From assembly GCF_000218685.1 (NCBI RefSeq), contig NW_006763294.1, positions 2,689,174 through 2,753,173 on the forward strand: a DNA stretch of 64,000 nucleotides. The letters run 5' to 3'. The notes beneath the pieces are model-generated. The model did not search any database and was not told where the DNA came from. It was given only the letters and a program-made list of their open reading frames with translations. Both the position numbers and the translations under genes were made by a program. This document shows, in pieces, positions 32,350 through 43,370 of the stretch. This DNA is from Serpula lacrymans var. lacrymans S7.9. Its lineage: Eukaryota; Basidiomycota; Agaricomycetes; Boletales; Serpulaceae. The first letter of the stretch is position 1; the number at the start of each line of letters is the position of its first letter.

Positions 32350-33584
32350 ATGTCCTCAATGGCTCACGCTACCTCTGAATCTCTACCGTCACAGTCTGAT
32401 CGTCCAGAACGCAGCCGTAATGCAAAGGCCCAAGCTAGGCATCGCGCAAAGCGAAAGGCTTACATCGAACAGGTAGCTCTTTGTCGCGACTCCCACCGCG
32501 TTTATCCGCTTACACCTACTCCAGCTTGAGCAGACCGTCACAAAGCTCCAGACAGCCCTGGGCTTCACACCAGACCAGGTCGCCACTCTACCACCACCGC
32601 TCGTAAAAATCCGCGAGCTCGAACAAGAAAATGTCAGACTGCAGAAAGAGAACGACGAGCTCAGGCGTTTGCTTGGCGAGCCCGACCACAGAAATCATCA
32701 TCTCTCGTCTGACTATCGACGGCCGTCTCTACCTGCGTTCCACGACTCTCGCAGTTGTGATCGCGAGCTCAAAAAGCGCAAAATGACTGACGACCTCTAT
32801 ATGGTACTTTTCGTTTCTTTCGTCGTTCTTACACGTACAACAACACGCGTTCACCGGCACGCATTCTTTTTCACCGCCTTTTATTCCTCACATTCCTAGA
32901 TTACTCATCATGCTTGCCCTAGGGCCCTGATCAGCATACCGACAACCTTTCTAGACCGCCACCACTAACCATCCCTCAACCTTTGTCGCACCACTATAAC
33001 AACATTCCCTCTCACCACAATTCTTCGAACCATGTGACAAATTCATCATCGTCACTGTTCAGCCTACATGGGCCGGCGTTCCAAATGCCAAACACGCCCT
33101 CTGGCTCAAGTTCTACTTCAAGTCCCCCATTTTCGGCGAGTGTTATTCCCTCTTCCTAGTGACGTAATGTCCTTGGAAAATTTTCGAGAGCTTTTGGGAT
33201 CCTAGTGACGCTTTGTTCTGTTTCACCCCACCAGCAGCCGGCCCAAATGCAGCCGTCGTCTCATTCCCCCCTCAATCATCGTCCAAGTTCACTCTCTCAT
33301 CACGCGTTGTCAAATTATTCCCATTCAAATCATTATGGGTCAGTGAAGGTGGAGGATGAAAATTTTGGTGTATGTACCTCACGTGTATTTCGCCGAAGCT
33401 TTACTAACCAGTGATTTTTACTGTGTAGCAGCAACAGCAGCAGTCGAACCATCATACACATAACGGCCACGGTCATTCTGGTCACTACCAGACCACGCTC
33501 CCTCCATTCGCACAAACAGCACCAGAACCTGATCTGGACAGTTGGCACACCTATTCTGCTGAGCGGGCTCAGGTGCATCGGTAG
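32350..33584 (+). CDS. bZIP transcription factor
   Basis: Five exons: 32,350-32,472, 32,525-32,803, 32,923-33,141, 33,235-33,369 and 33,429-33,584; 303 aa. The basic region RSRNAKAQARHRAKRK has the N-x7-R pattern of bZIP proteins (N25, R33), but with His before the invariant Arg where Ser or Cys is usual. The zipper begins at once (YIEQLEQTVTKLQ), is broken by an 18-residue Pro-rich loop, then continues (IRELEQENVRLQKEN, LRRLLGE). The C-terminal 190 residues are rich in H, S, N, Q and P with poly-Gln and many His, typical of activation regions. Nuclear DNA-binding regulator; targets unknown. The exon 3 donor (AGT/GTTATT) is the weakest splice choice, because the frame meets TAG soon after. 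Confidence 0.85.
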
Positions 33585-35342
33585 ATGTTCTTTGCTGTGC
33601 TTTCATTTTTCTTAATGTAGAATATACCCTTGTGCTTTATCGCTATCGTCATGTCTCGCAGCCTACTAGTCTCCTCTCGTTTTATTCATGCATCATATAT
33701 ATAGAGCTCTTACATATTTTCATTAATATTCCACTGTATACACTTTATTATTACTAGCGCAATTCCATGGAATCATGCACATGCATCCTCATGTAGTATA
33801 CTCCCGAGTCATATAGTTGTCTATTAGCATGTTGGATACACAGCTCGATGTTTTGTTCAGTGGTTTAGCTCATAGAGTTGCACAATGATGCGGTCAATGG
33901 TTTGGTAAACATACTAGCTGTCATGTCCGTTATCCGTTGTACAGGATCAGCCAGAACCATCCGGCGATCTTCTCCAGATCTTTACGAACTTAGCTATAGC
34001 TAGCCAGCCTTACGCACGTTTACGTATAGTTGTTCGTACACGCCCCAACTGGGCATATCGCTAGAAATCTGCACATTTCCTTCTTTGAATGCTTACCCTT
34101 GGTTCTTAGTTCCGAGTCTTTACCATCACTCAATCGAACCTTTGCACCTTCTTCCCCAGTTTTTCTCTCCAGTCTTCGAACGCCGGGGCGAGACGACGGG
34201 AAAAAGAACGAAAGATTTCATTTCTGGTGAAGCTATGATCCATTTGGCTGTGTTCTTCTGATGGAAACAGAATGCACAGTTGATGATTCCCATCATGCAA
34301 TCTTCCAACAATACTCATGATTGGCTTCCTTGTATGTACCAAATATGACCTAGCTCGTTCCAAGGTGTCGAGACATCGTCGGCGTCGTTCTTTTTGTTTC
34401 ATTATTAATCACTCCCGTCGCGTTTGTATCAGTGCCCAGCGAGCGACCGCAATCTAAACATAAACTGACAGATTCCAGTCCGAACGGCGACAAAGTAACT
34501 GTCCCATATTTCTTTGTCTAGTAAGTAAGATTCATACCTATAGCCGCTTCTGAAACGTTTTCAGCTTCGGGCGCCATCCATGGAGCCATGTCCATATTGA
34601 AGGGGGAAAAAAAGATTCTTCCATTTGGGCTTCTCAAAAGTTCCGCCAACGCCGCACCTTCAATTCACTGGCCACTAACGCTGATTTTAGTTAACAAAAA
34701 CGCTTCCGCATCAGCGCCCTACCAAGTTGATACTATGCAACCTTGTGTTCATTGATAGTCGTGTTGCGCACAGCGGATCCGTCGGGTGAAACGTTACATG
34801 AGACTATGATGATGGCTATGCTTGCATTTATCCCGGAGCCTTGTCAATGTTAGTAGTATGTGCTGATGCTGATATGCATGGTACTAGCCTCACCTTGGAG
34901 TTGATCCGATCCTTTTTTTTGGACACTCACAGGTAAGTGAAAGGGCAGGGACGCACCCTCCTCATGTCTCTTCTCCCATAGCCCGATATCAAGGAGAAGG
35001 AGGCCATGCTCCGCGGAAAATTATGCGATACACTGGATCTCAGTGGTACTAACTTTGTAGATCCTTTGCCCACTTGAGGCTGTACATCTACATAGGGACG
35101 AGCAGGGCATGCCATTGCTTGTGGAACGTCTTAGGTATTCCGCTTGTTTGGCGGGTAGTCGAAATGTGGACCATCTGCGCTTTGCCTGGCTTGATGGACT
35201 GACAATGGTGGGTGGCATCCGCCTCTTTCTGGTCTTCGGCCACCATTTCTCTGGCCACCATGTATGCTTTGGCCACCCTGGAACCTACAAAACTATGGTT
35301 TGCGTGACTGCGTAAAGCCATCAACTCTGAAGCATTGTAGTC
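33585..35342. other. Intergenic region without supported gene
   Basis: 1.7 kb between bZIP and the transaldolase-like gene. A minus-strand frame at 35,088-35,408 (106 codons) is open but overlaps the next gene's start and matches nothing I know. No tRNA or repeat seen. Confidence 0.45.
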
Positions 35343-37035
35343 ATGCATAACTTTCAGCTCGATGGAGCAAGTGAAATCGTCAAAGCCCTTATCCACGATC
35401 ATTTCCATCCAACCACTGAGTTGTCCGCCCTCTTCGATTCAAAGGAGAAGTCATGTCCGACAACACGCGTAGACTTGAAAGATTCGATGGAATATGCACA
35501 GTTTGAATCTATCTCAGGTACAAACAATGTGTCTGGTGTCAGTATTGTAGCAAATACCCTTGACCTAGAAAGTGAGCTCAAGCTGCCATTGGTACGTGTA
35601 GTCACTGACGCGTGTTACACAGGTCTTTCATTTCATGACCTCCATGGAAGTACAGTAACTCCGGAAAATCTGTTCGAGTCACTAGAAACGAATGATATCT
35701 ACTATCACGCATGGGTGGCAGTCAAACGTGTGACTGAGGCGAGGTAATGAACCCGCTTTAATTGGTTTATTTGCATCGCAGCTAACACTTCTCCTTAAGA
35801 GCTAACATGAGCGAAGAAGTACTGACAAGAGCCGCGATAGAACAATTCGTAAGTTTCTCTACCGCCAAATATATCCTCCCGCTCAAAATACATTGACATG
35901 GCTATCACTACCCCTCAGTTGGTCGAACTTGGAACAGCGATGCTAGACTTTGTCCCAGGGCCCATGTTCACGTTCATTGATCCCCGCTTATATGATAACA
36001 CCGCTGCCATGGTACGTCAAGCCAAGTCTTTGGTAGGACGGTTCGAGAAGTTTGGGGTACCGCGTGATAGAGTGGTCATCACTGTGAGTATAAATAGGCT
36101 GATACCGTATTGAACTCACTCCAATAATACAATATAGATTCCTGCGACGGAGCAAGGGATTCATGCGGCACGAGACCTGGTCAACAACAGCTCCATATAT
36201 GTCAACCTTACTTTGGTTTCTGGAATTGTCCACAGTTCTGCCTGTGTCGAAGCTGGGGCTACAGTTATGACGATGAGTATGAGCCCGGTAGGCTTCTCCC
36301 TCCATCTCCACCCCAGCGATTCACGCTCACCCTCTATCCAGCTACTAGAATGGTTTGAACGGAAAAGGAAAACCCTGGGCCCAGCAACACCACACCATCC
36401 TGGAGTAGAGACTTTACAAACTTGCATATCTTATCTCCACTTACATGATGTCAAGACGAAAGTGGTGATCGCGGACGTTCGACTCGTACGATCGTTCATT
36501 GTTATGCCGTAATCTCAGCACTAACTTCCACACGTGTTAGTTGACCGAGTTAAGACAAATACACGGACTGGACGCGGTGCTGTTATCTAAAGGCCAGCTG
36601 GGACGGATCCGAGGACGTCAAGTGACAACACGCATTCCAGATGTGACTGACAAGACACCTGCCTCACTGCGAGCAAGCCAGGCACAATATCCCACGACAT
36701 TCCTACAATCAAAGAAAGGCCTCATGTTCACCATGTCTGCAGAAACACGGAGTATGGTTTCGGCGGTACTTTACGTGGGTATTGGAAAGATGAAGGCCTG
36801 CATGGAGAAAATCGAAAGCACCATTCGAGACGAGCTAAGGTGGCAAATCGAGCTCGACAATTTGGATCTACGCAAAATCTACTTTAGGGAGCCAGAAACG
36901 CCGCAGCGAAAGCAAGTCAAGCACCGGGAGTCTCCTAAAGCAGCCGATAGAGGCGCGCACAATTGGCCAGCAACTAGCGTGAAACCCAGTCGAAACAGTG
37001 GAAAACTTATGATTGAAAGCGACGAGTGTTTCTAA
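35343..37035 (+). CDS. Transaldolase-like protein with lost catalytic residues
   Basis: Six exons: 35,343-35,743, 35,800-35,848, 35,919-36,083, 36,138-36,287, 36,342-36,485 and 36,541-37,035; 467 aa (419 aa if ATG 35,487 is used, which begins nearer the fold). The fold is shown by IPATEQGIHAARDL, YVNLTLVSG, SACVEAGATV, LLEWFERK and a KTKVVIADVR block, matching transaldolase ASTWQGIRAAEQL, NLTLLFS, ACAEAGV, ILDWYK. Against E. coli TalB from memory, Asp17 aligns to Asn (VANTLD), Asn35 to Thr, Glu96 to Phe (FTFIDPRL) and the Schiff-base Lys132 to Thr (VITIPAT). It therefore probably does not catalyse the pentose-phosphate reaction. A 120-residue C-terminal extension is extra. A regulatory or sugar-phosphate-binding role is speculation. 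Confidence 0.78.
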
Positions 37036-38041
37036 CGATCTTCTCCCTTATTTTTATGTTTTATCTAATCCTATGTAGGTTATGTTAATACAAACTGCTG
37101 TAATCCATTAGACTATGCCGTGTCCGGGTTTTCAATCAATTGTGACAGCAGAAGCTGTACGGGCAATTTATGCTCATAGCGATGTTCGGGTATAGGGCGA
37201 GGCACGATTGATAGGAGAGCGGAGAGGTCAGAAAGCGCAAGTCATATACTCTGAACGATAAGAGAGTTCATGACCAAAGGAGTTTGGACCGTCATTTAAC
37301 TTGTCACGGGACAAACCCGATATTATTGTGTACAAAATCCACTAGATATCGATCTCGCTCGGCGACAGCGGCAGCCGTGGTTTGTACTTGACCCAAGAGG
37401 TTGACTCACTTCTCCATGGTCAGCGTAAAGTGAAATGGGGCTCAATTATGGAGATCCCCGCTTGTTCAGCGTCAAAGAAGTAAATCGTTACTATGCCATC
37501 AGAATGATCAGTCAGGATATCCCGTGACGATGTGATGCTGGCAAAGAGCTTTCCTGTTTGCATCGACATGAAATCAACTGGCCGCAGCCTTCGACGGCCC
37601 CAACTAACTCGAACAATCCGTTCATGTCGCTTGTTGTTGACTTAATGGGTCACTACAGATTATGGACGATGCCGAGGTCTATACACGCCTTTTCAAGTTC
37701 AAGTAGATGATGGTGAACAAGGCCATGCTTACACGAGCAAATATAGATCTTCTTTTAAACTCAAACAATCCGAATCGGCCTTTACTTGCGCATGGGGTAT
37801 TTACGCCAGCCAGGCGGCTATATATTAAAAACCGGATCATGGATCTTGAATGACCGATTTTCACATGAGGCATAGATAAGCCAGCTAAAGATTTCCACGA
37901 CATTTGAGAAATGACATGCCTGTAGGCCCATCTGTATTTATCTATCACATCCACAAGGGAATTAAATATGAAGGAAGGGTGCAATCCACACCTTAAATCT
38001 TCTACTATGACCTTCCACCGGCGCTACGCTGATAAACCATA
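37036..38041. other. Convergent intergenic region
   Basis: Lies between the 3' ends of two genes facing each other. No coding frame of substance; no repeat recognised. Confidence 0.5.
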
Positions 38042-40186
38042 TCATAAGGCATCCCATACTCTTCCCATCACGGACTTTGTACCCAACAACTTTTCCTCAG
38101 CTATGAAACGCTCTTCTTCTTCGTCGATCTCTTTCTTACCAGTCACCAGGTCTACTTGTGACGCGGGGATAGTTTTAGTCTTGCAGAAAACCTTGTAGCC
38201 TAGCCAGAGCACCAAAAATATCGGGATCGCGATGTATGACCTATACGGTAGACATGAGAAGCTGTCCCACGTATCTTCTGGAACGACTTACGTCAGAAAG
38301 GTAGCGGACGAAAATGGTATGAAGGTGCTGAAGCCTACAAGAAGAGTTCATGGGAGCATTCAAACATAAGGATGTACAGTTACCATTGAAGAGAAGTACA
38401 ATTCCAGTGAATACTAACGCAAACCAGGAACCATAAGGCTGAAACGGTGCTTTGTATGGAAGAGTATCACGAGACACCCCTTGGGCAGCCAAAGCTTTCA
38501 TGAAGGCTCTTCGTGATCATCCAAGTCAGCGGCGCGATGTACAATGCGAAAGAAGAAAATCCACTTTTTTGACTTACATATGGGTGTAAGATATACACAT
38601 CCATGTTATGGCTCCGAAACTTGCGATCAAGTTTGCAAACCAACCAAACGCTACATAACTCATGAACCTCCACCATGTCGAGCGATAACATGTACGCACC
38701 TACGGAGCTTGAAGAACTAACATTCAAGAAAGTCAAAAAACATACTGAAGTACAAAGTATCAATGCTGGCCAGGGAACTCCTATGCGATTAACTTTGGCA
38801 AATATCCGAGGTGCCTTTCGCTCCACAGCGAGGCCATACAGTGTTCTCGAACCAATATACAAATCAGAATTTGATGCACTTAGCACAAATATAAGAACGA
38901 CGGCGTTGATAACATGATTTATAACTTTTATCCCGACTATGGTGGTAGCTGTTGCGGTGTTAAAAACGCGTCGAAGTAAATCGACCAGAATAGAGCATTA
39001 CTAACCTACAACAAAAGGCGAAGCCGCAGCACCTGCTTTGGAAGTATTCGCAACAAAGAGTGTCTTTAGACAACTTTCAATAAGCTTCCAGCCATAGCTT
39101 ATTACTGCACCTACATTATTTGTACTTGGCACAGTTAAGCTGATGACAAATGTACCGCCGACATAGAATACCAGAATTCGGATGAACATTCTCCTTATGG
39201 CCTTGGGAATGTTCTTCCGTGGATTTTGGGCTTCGCCTACAGTGACCCCAATCAACTCTGTGCCAATGTAAGAGAATAGAGCGGTGGTCAGCGTGCTCCA
39301 GAATCCGAGAAACATCGACAGGGGTGAATTATGGACTTGATCGAGGAGGTAAGTACCCATAGGACCATATGGGTATCTCCAGTACCTGAAGCCGATGCGG
39401 TCACCTTGAGGGTTTCCACCAAGGTCAATAACGAGTCCCATCAAAATCAGGCCAACAAGAGCTATAACTTTGATGCTGCAAGACCAGAACTCAAACTCTC
39501 CAAAGAAACGAATGCCTAAAAGATTAACCGAGAAGACTACAACGCGTTAACCAAGGGTAGCAAGTATTTGGCGGAACTTACTAATCGCAATGTAGATTAC
39601 TACGAAGTGAAAAGCAATTAATGCCGTGAGGAGAAGATACAGACAAAGGACGTTACCCATCCACACCTCAATAGGAACGGATAGCGTCCAGTATTGAACC
39701 ACAGCGCCAGCAGCGTTAACATTATTTGTCGTCTGGATGAAATACTTGAAGAGATAGTTCCATCCAAGGGCAAATCCGAAGGCAGGATCCACATATCTCG
39801 TTGCATAGCCTGCAAATCCTTTCTTGTGAGGTAGATATGCTCCCATTTCACCCAAAGAAATCATCACAAGATAACAGATGAGTCCCATAAATGAGTATCC
39901 GACAAAAAGCCCTAGTGGACCTCCTCGAGTTAAGGCTGTACCAGATCCAATAATGAGACCAGTGCCCAAGGAACCACCGAGCTATGTTGAATTTTCGACG
40001 TCAAATAAAAGCAAGTGAGAATAAGAAGATACATACCGTTATCATGGAAATTTGTCTGGCTTTGAGTCCTCGGTGTAAAGAATGCTCTTGTGATGTATCC
40101 ACGAGTGTGTTGTCAAAGAGAGGCTCTTCATGTTTGTTAGGACAGACACTGCCATGTATCCTACGGGATGGCAAAGCTGCAACCAT
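38042..40186 (-). CDS. Amino-acid permease (AAT/YAT family)
   Basis: Eight exons on the minus strand: 40,186-40,037, 39,981-39,582, 39,515-39,006, 38,936-38,700, 38,650-38,578, 38,508-38,384, 38,334-38,292 and 38,240-38,042; 578 aa, the usual size. Motifs: HRGLKARQISMIT then LGGSLGTGLIIGSG (the substrate-binding TM1 loop), GEMGAYLP, FALGWNYLFKY, FGEFEFWSCSIKV, PSTNNVGAV-type loop, SASNSDLYIGSRTLYGLA, NVSSSSS, LPYKAPFQPYGSW. About 12 TM segments are visible. It imports amino acids across the plasma membrane with protons. The intron before AFGWFANLI uses the acceptor TATGTAG; other choices break the frame. An upstream ATG (20 codons earlier) is possible. Confidence 0.9.
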
Positions 40187-40746
40187 GATGGGGAAGACAG
40201 AACGAAGACAAAGGCGATAAGACAAGGCAAAGAAAACAGCCAAAGATTAAAGGTACAAATGTGATAAGACCTGTCAAGAGACCTGTAGTATAAGTTCGGC
40301 ATTCGGAAGAAGCATGATATCCAGAGAATGACTGATAAGGATGTCTGCACCCACCAATTGAGTATCACACATGTCTAATCCTCGACATATCCACGCCAGA
40401 AACATGTTTTCTTGTCCTGTACAGGAACGGAAAGAAATAAAAGCGTAGCTAGCCAGTTCAAAGTCACATTATTGTGTCCCAGCAAGTTGGCTGGGGCGGG
40501 TAAGACAGTGCATTTGGTAATGACTGTAGCAGGCATGCGTAAGTGTTGCAGGTTACACTGGCAGAAACATTAGCATAACAATATGTCACGGTCGGGAGTG
40601 AGCATGGCGACCTGAAAAGCTTGAATTGTGACCAATAACATCACATGATGTGACAGCGTGGCGAGGTCACGGTACAGTACAGCTCTAACCGGGCCGCAAC
40701 CGCTACTATCGACTCTCGTGTCTTTACCTACATCCTCCGCCTGCTC
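40187..40746. promoter_or_regulatory. Divergent promoter region, permease / phosphatase
   Basis: 560 bp between start codons on opposite strands. Contains an imperfect inverted repeat ATCACATGATGTGA at 40,640-40,653 and a TGTCACGGTCGGG stretch. No gene inside. Shared regulation is possible but not shown. Confidence 0.35.
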
Positions 40747-41931
40747 ATGAGTATACGATTATCGTCCCCAGAGCAATATGATGCTCTCATAGACAAGTAC
40801 GATACTTGGATGTTTGATTGCGATGGAGTGCTATGGCACGGAGATCGCCTGATTGATGGTGCTATCGATATGCTGCACATTCTCAGAAGTCGAAGTATGT
40901 CCAGAACTATAGTCTGTTAGGTATACTTCACTGACTTGACATCTCTTTTCGAATTCAAGAAAAGACGATACTGTTTGTAACTAACAACGCAAGCAAGTCC
41001 CGCAAGAGCTACAAGGGCAAATTCGATCAACTGGGCGTCGTAGCTTCTGTGGTATGCCAATTCCCCGTCTCTTCAGTCCATAATCGCAAGTACAAATACC
41101 TCTATGAAGGATGAAATATTCGGATCTGCCTATGCGTCTGCCGTCTATATCTCATCTGTGATGAAGCTACCGAAAGATAAGAAGGTATATGTGATCGGTA
41201 TGTCAGGTATCGAAGAAGAACTGCGAGAGGAAGGTGTATCATTCATAGGCGGAACCGTCAGTCGATCAGCCCACCATTCAATCTTATCACTTACCAAACT
41301 CTACTAGGACCCCGCTGACTGTACAGTCGAACCGTTCTCCTTGGCAAACTTCACCCTCGATCCCACCGTAGGCGCTGTGCTGTGTGGACTCGACGTTCAT
41401 GTCAACTATACGAAGATATCGAAAGCATTCCAGTACCTTACCCGGAACCCCGGCTGTCAATTTCTAGTCACAAACGAAGATAGTACATATCCCAGTGCCG
41501 ATGGGTTGTTGCCTGGAGCAGGCGCAATCAGTGCACCTTTGCGCTTTGCTCTAGACAGAGATCCAATAAGTATAGGCAAGCCTGCAACTACTATGCTGGA
41601 TTGTATCAAGGCCAAGTCAGTTTCAAAGACTTCAAATGATTCGTCTTAACTCAATGATCGTATTGCAAGGGTAAATTTCGATCCCAAACGTACCATCATG
41701 GTGGGAGACCGCTTGAACACCGATATATTATTTGGACAGGGCGGAGGACTATCGACATTATTGGTACTTACCGGTATGAAATTCACACCGCTTCGTCGTA
41801 ACCTTTGTCTCTGAACAATACCATCAGGTATAACATCAGAAAAGGACATCACAGGTCCTAATGCATCTAGTATTGTGCCAGACTACGTCACACAATCCAT
41901 AGGTGACCTTCGTGCAGCCGGAAGCCCGTAG
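40747..41931 (+). CDS. pho13: Pho13-type 4-nitrophenylphosphatase / phosphoglycolate phosphatase
   Basis: Six exons: 40,747-40,894, 40,960-41,051, 41,110-41,256, 41,308-41,615, 41,670-41,773 and 41,828-41,931; 300 aa, the size of the HAD IIA family. Motif [14 protein letters not shown] holds the nucleophile Asp and acid Asp; motif [13 protein letters not shown] has the Thr/Asn; motif [13 protein letters not shown] supplies the Mg-binding Asp. Cap region: [14 protein letters not shown] and [15 protein letters not shown]. In yeast and mammals this enzyme removes toxic side products such as 2-phosphoglycolate and 4-phosphoerythronate in the cytosol. Its 3' end faces that of Gpi11 with 79 bp between stop codons. 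Confidence 0.92.
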
Positions 41932-42010
41932 TTCTAGAGATGATATCCAATAGAAGAAGTATATCTGTAGAATTTAGACTGGTATAAATGTCCGAATAGG
42001 AGTAGCGGCA

Positions 42011-43139
42011 TCAAATAGTTTTCTCTTTTGGAGGTTTTTGTGAATTGATATGTTCCTGTGCAAGCCACTGCACTAAGCTGACGGCAAGAGCCAAGAACGA
42101 GCCTAGGATGTGACCCATTATACCACCGAACAGCGGTGTCAATGGCCAAGCCTGACGAGAAGAAAGTGATGAGGATGGGTGCAAAGAAACGCTCCAACAT
42201 ATCAAAACCAACCTGCCACGGCCGATCCCAGTCGAGAGCAATGGGAATGGCACCAGACCAGCATCCAAGCATACTCCCGACAGCTGGATATACCATAGCC
42301 CTTTCCATAGGATTCCGGGGTCTAGAAGAAACGGAGAAAGCGATGAACAATCATATATGGCTCTGCGAGTGAGAAACTCACGATAGCTCAGCAAACAATC
42401 TGATCCATGTCAGCCTATTTATCAAAGCTTTCGTGTCTGGACCAAGTGAGGGGTACCCTAAAGTCAATGTGGGCGTGAACACCGTCAGAAAGGAAACGAT
42501 GCAGGCCAGCAGGTAGGTGTGCAAAGAATAGCTGTGACCTATCGTATTAATACCCCCAAGACGCCAAGGATTGAAGTGGACAGCTCACCTGAATATGGGG
42601 GCACCAAACAGAACGATGATGATATGGAATAACAGTGAAACAAAAAGAGTGAACAGAAACGCTTCGCCATATTTCTGGTCCAGCTTCGGTTAGAAAGTTC
42701 ATGGAAATAGTCATCCCAGGAGCTCACTCACAGAAAGCCTTTGTTTGTTGAATTCCTGTCTCTGAAATGTCTTCTCGATCTCGGTTCCTTCAAAACTATA
42801 CTCGAAGCACCAGTGCCTCATCCATCCTCCCCACCATCCCTGCAACACCGCCACTCCTGCACATATCCACGCAAGCGTTAATACAGGGTTCGCTGTCAAT
42901 GCTTCCAAGAGTATGTGTTGTGGCCGATCGGTTACTTTCACCTCAAGGTCGATGAAAAGGTAGGACGTTTGCGGGACAAAGAGGACGGTGAAGACCAGGA
43001 GGCTTGCGTGAACCCCTACAATGGATGTATAGCGAGCGAGGGGAAAGAAACGGGCTTCAAGTTGAAGAGATACATCTTTTGAGTGTGGTACTGGTTGGCT
43101 GGCAGGAGCTTTTGCAAGTTTTGCTTTCCGGGCGGGCAT
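42011..43139 (-). CDS. gpi11: Gpi11 / PIG-F, GPI ethanolamine-phosphate transfer subunit
   Basis: Five exons on the minus strand: 43,139-42,732, 42,683-42,589, 42,531-42,382, 42,321-42,213 and 42,151-42,011; 300 aa. Blocks typical of PIG-F: GVHASLLVFTVLFVPQTSYL, WWGGWMRHW, FHIIIVLFGAPIF, YSLHTYLLACIVSFLTV, AVGSMLGCWSGAIPIALDWD with RPWQ, and AWPLTPLFGGIMGHILG. At least six TM segments are evident. PIG-F/Gpi11 partners the Gpi7 and Gpi13 (PIG-G, PIG-O) enzymes in the ER to add ethanolamine phosphate to GPI anchors. The protein ends in a Lys-rich KPPKEKTI tail. A decayed partial copy lies 2 kb upstream (45,205-45,897). Confidence 0.92.
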
Positions 43140-43370
43140 TCCTGGTCCCAGAGGTGACTAGAATTGATTTCTGGATTTCCTCGTCGCAGTTCATGTAGGG
43201 CCGGTTTTGTTCACTTATGGCTTGCTGGACTACAAGTGGACTACTACAAATATTTATGTATTCACTAAGATCAACTATACGTTTTTATGTCTACAGGAAC
43301 GCAACTGTATAACTTCGTGTTAATCATATATACTCGTGACTAGTTAAATCTTGAACATTACTGTCATGAG

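Noticed and set aside
38660..38710. Very short 28-nt intron or frameshift in the amino-acid permease
   Set aside because: Using donor 38,699 and the acceptor ending at 38,651 gives a normal 49-nt intron and restores the conserved FGWF block.
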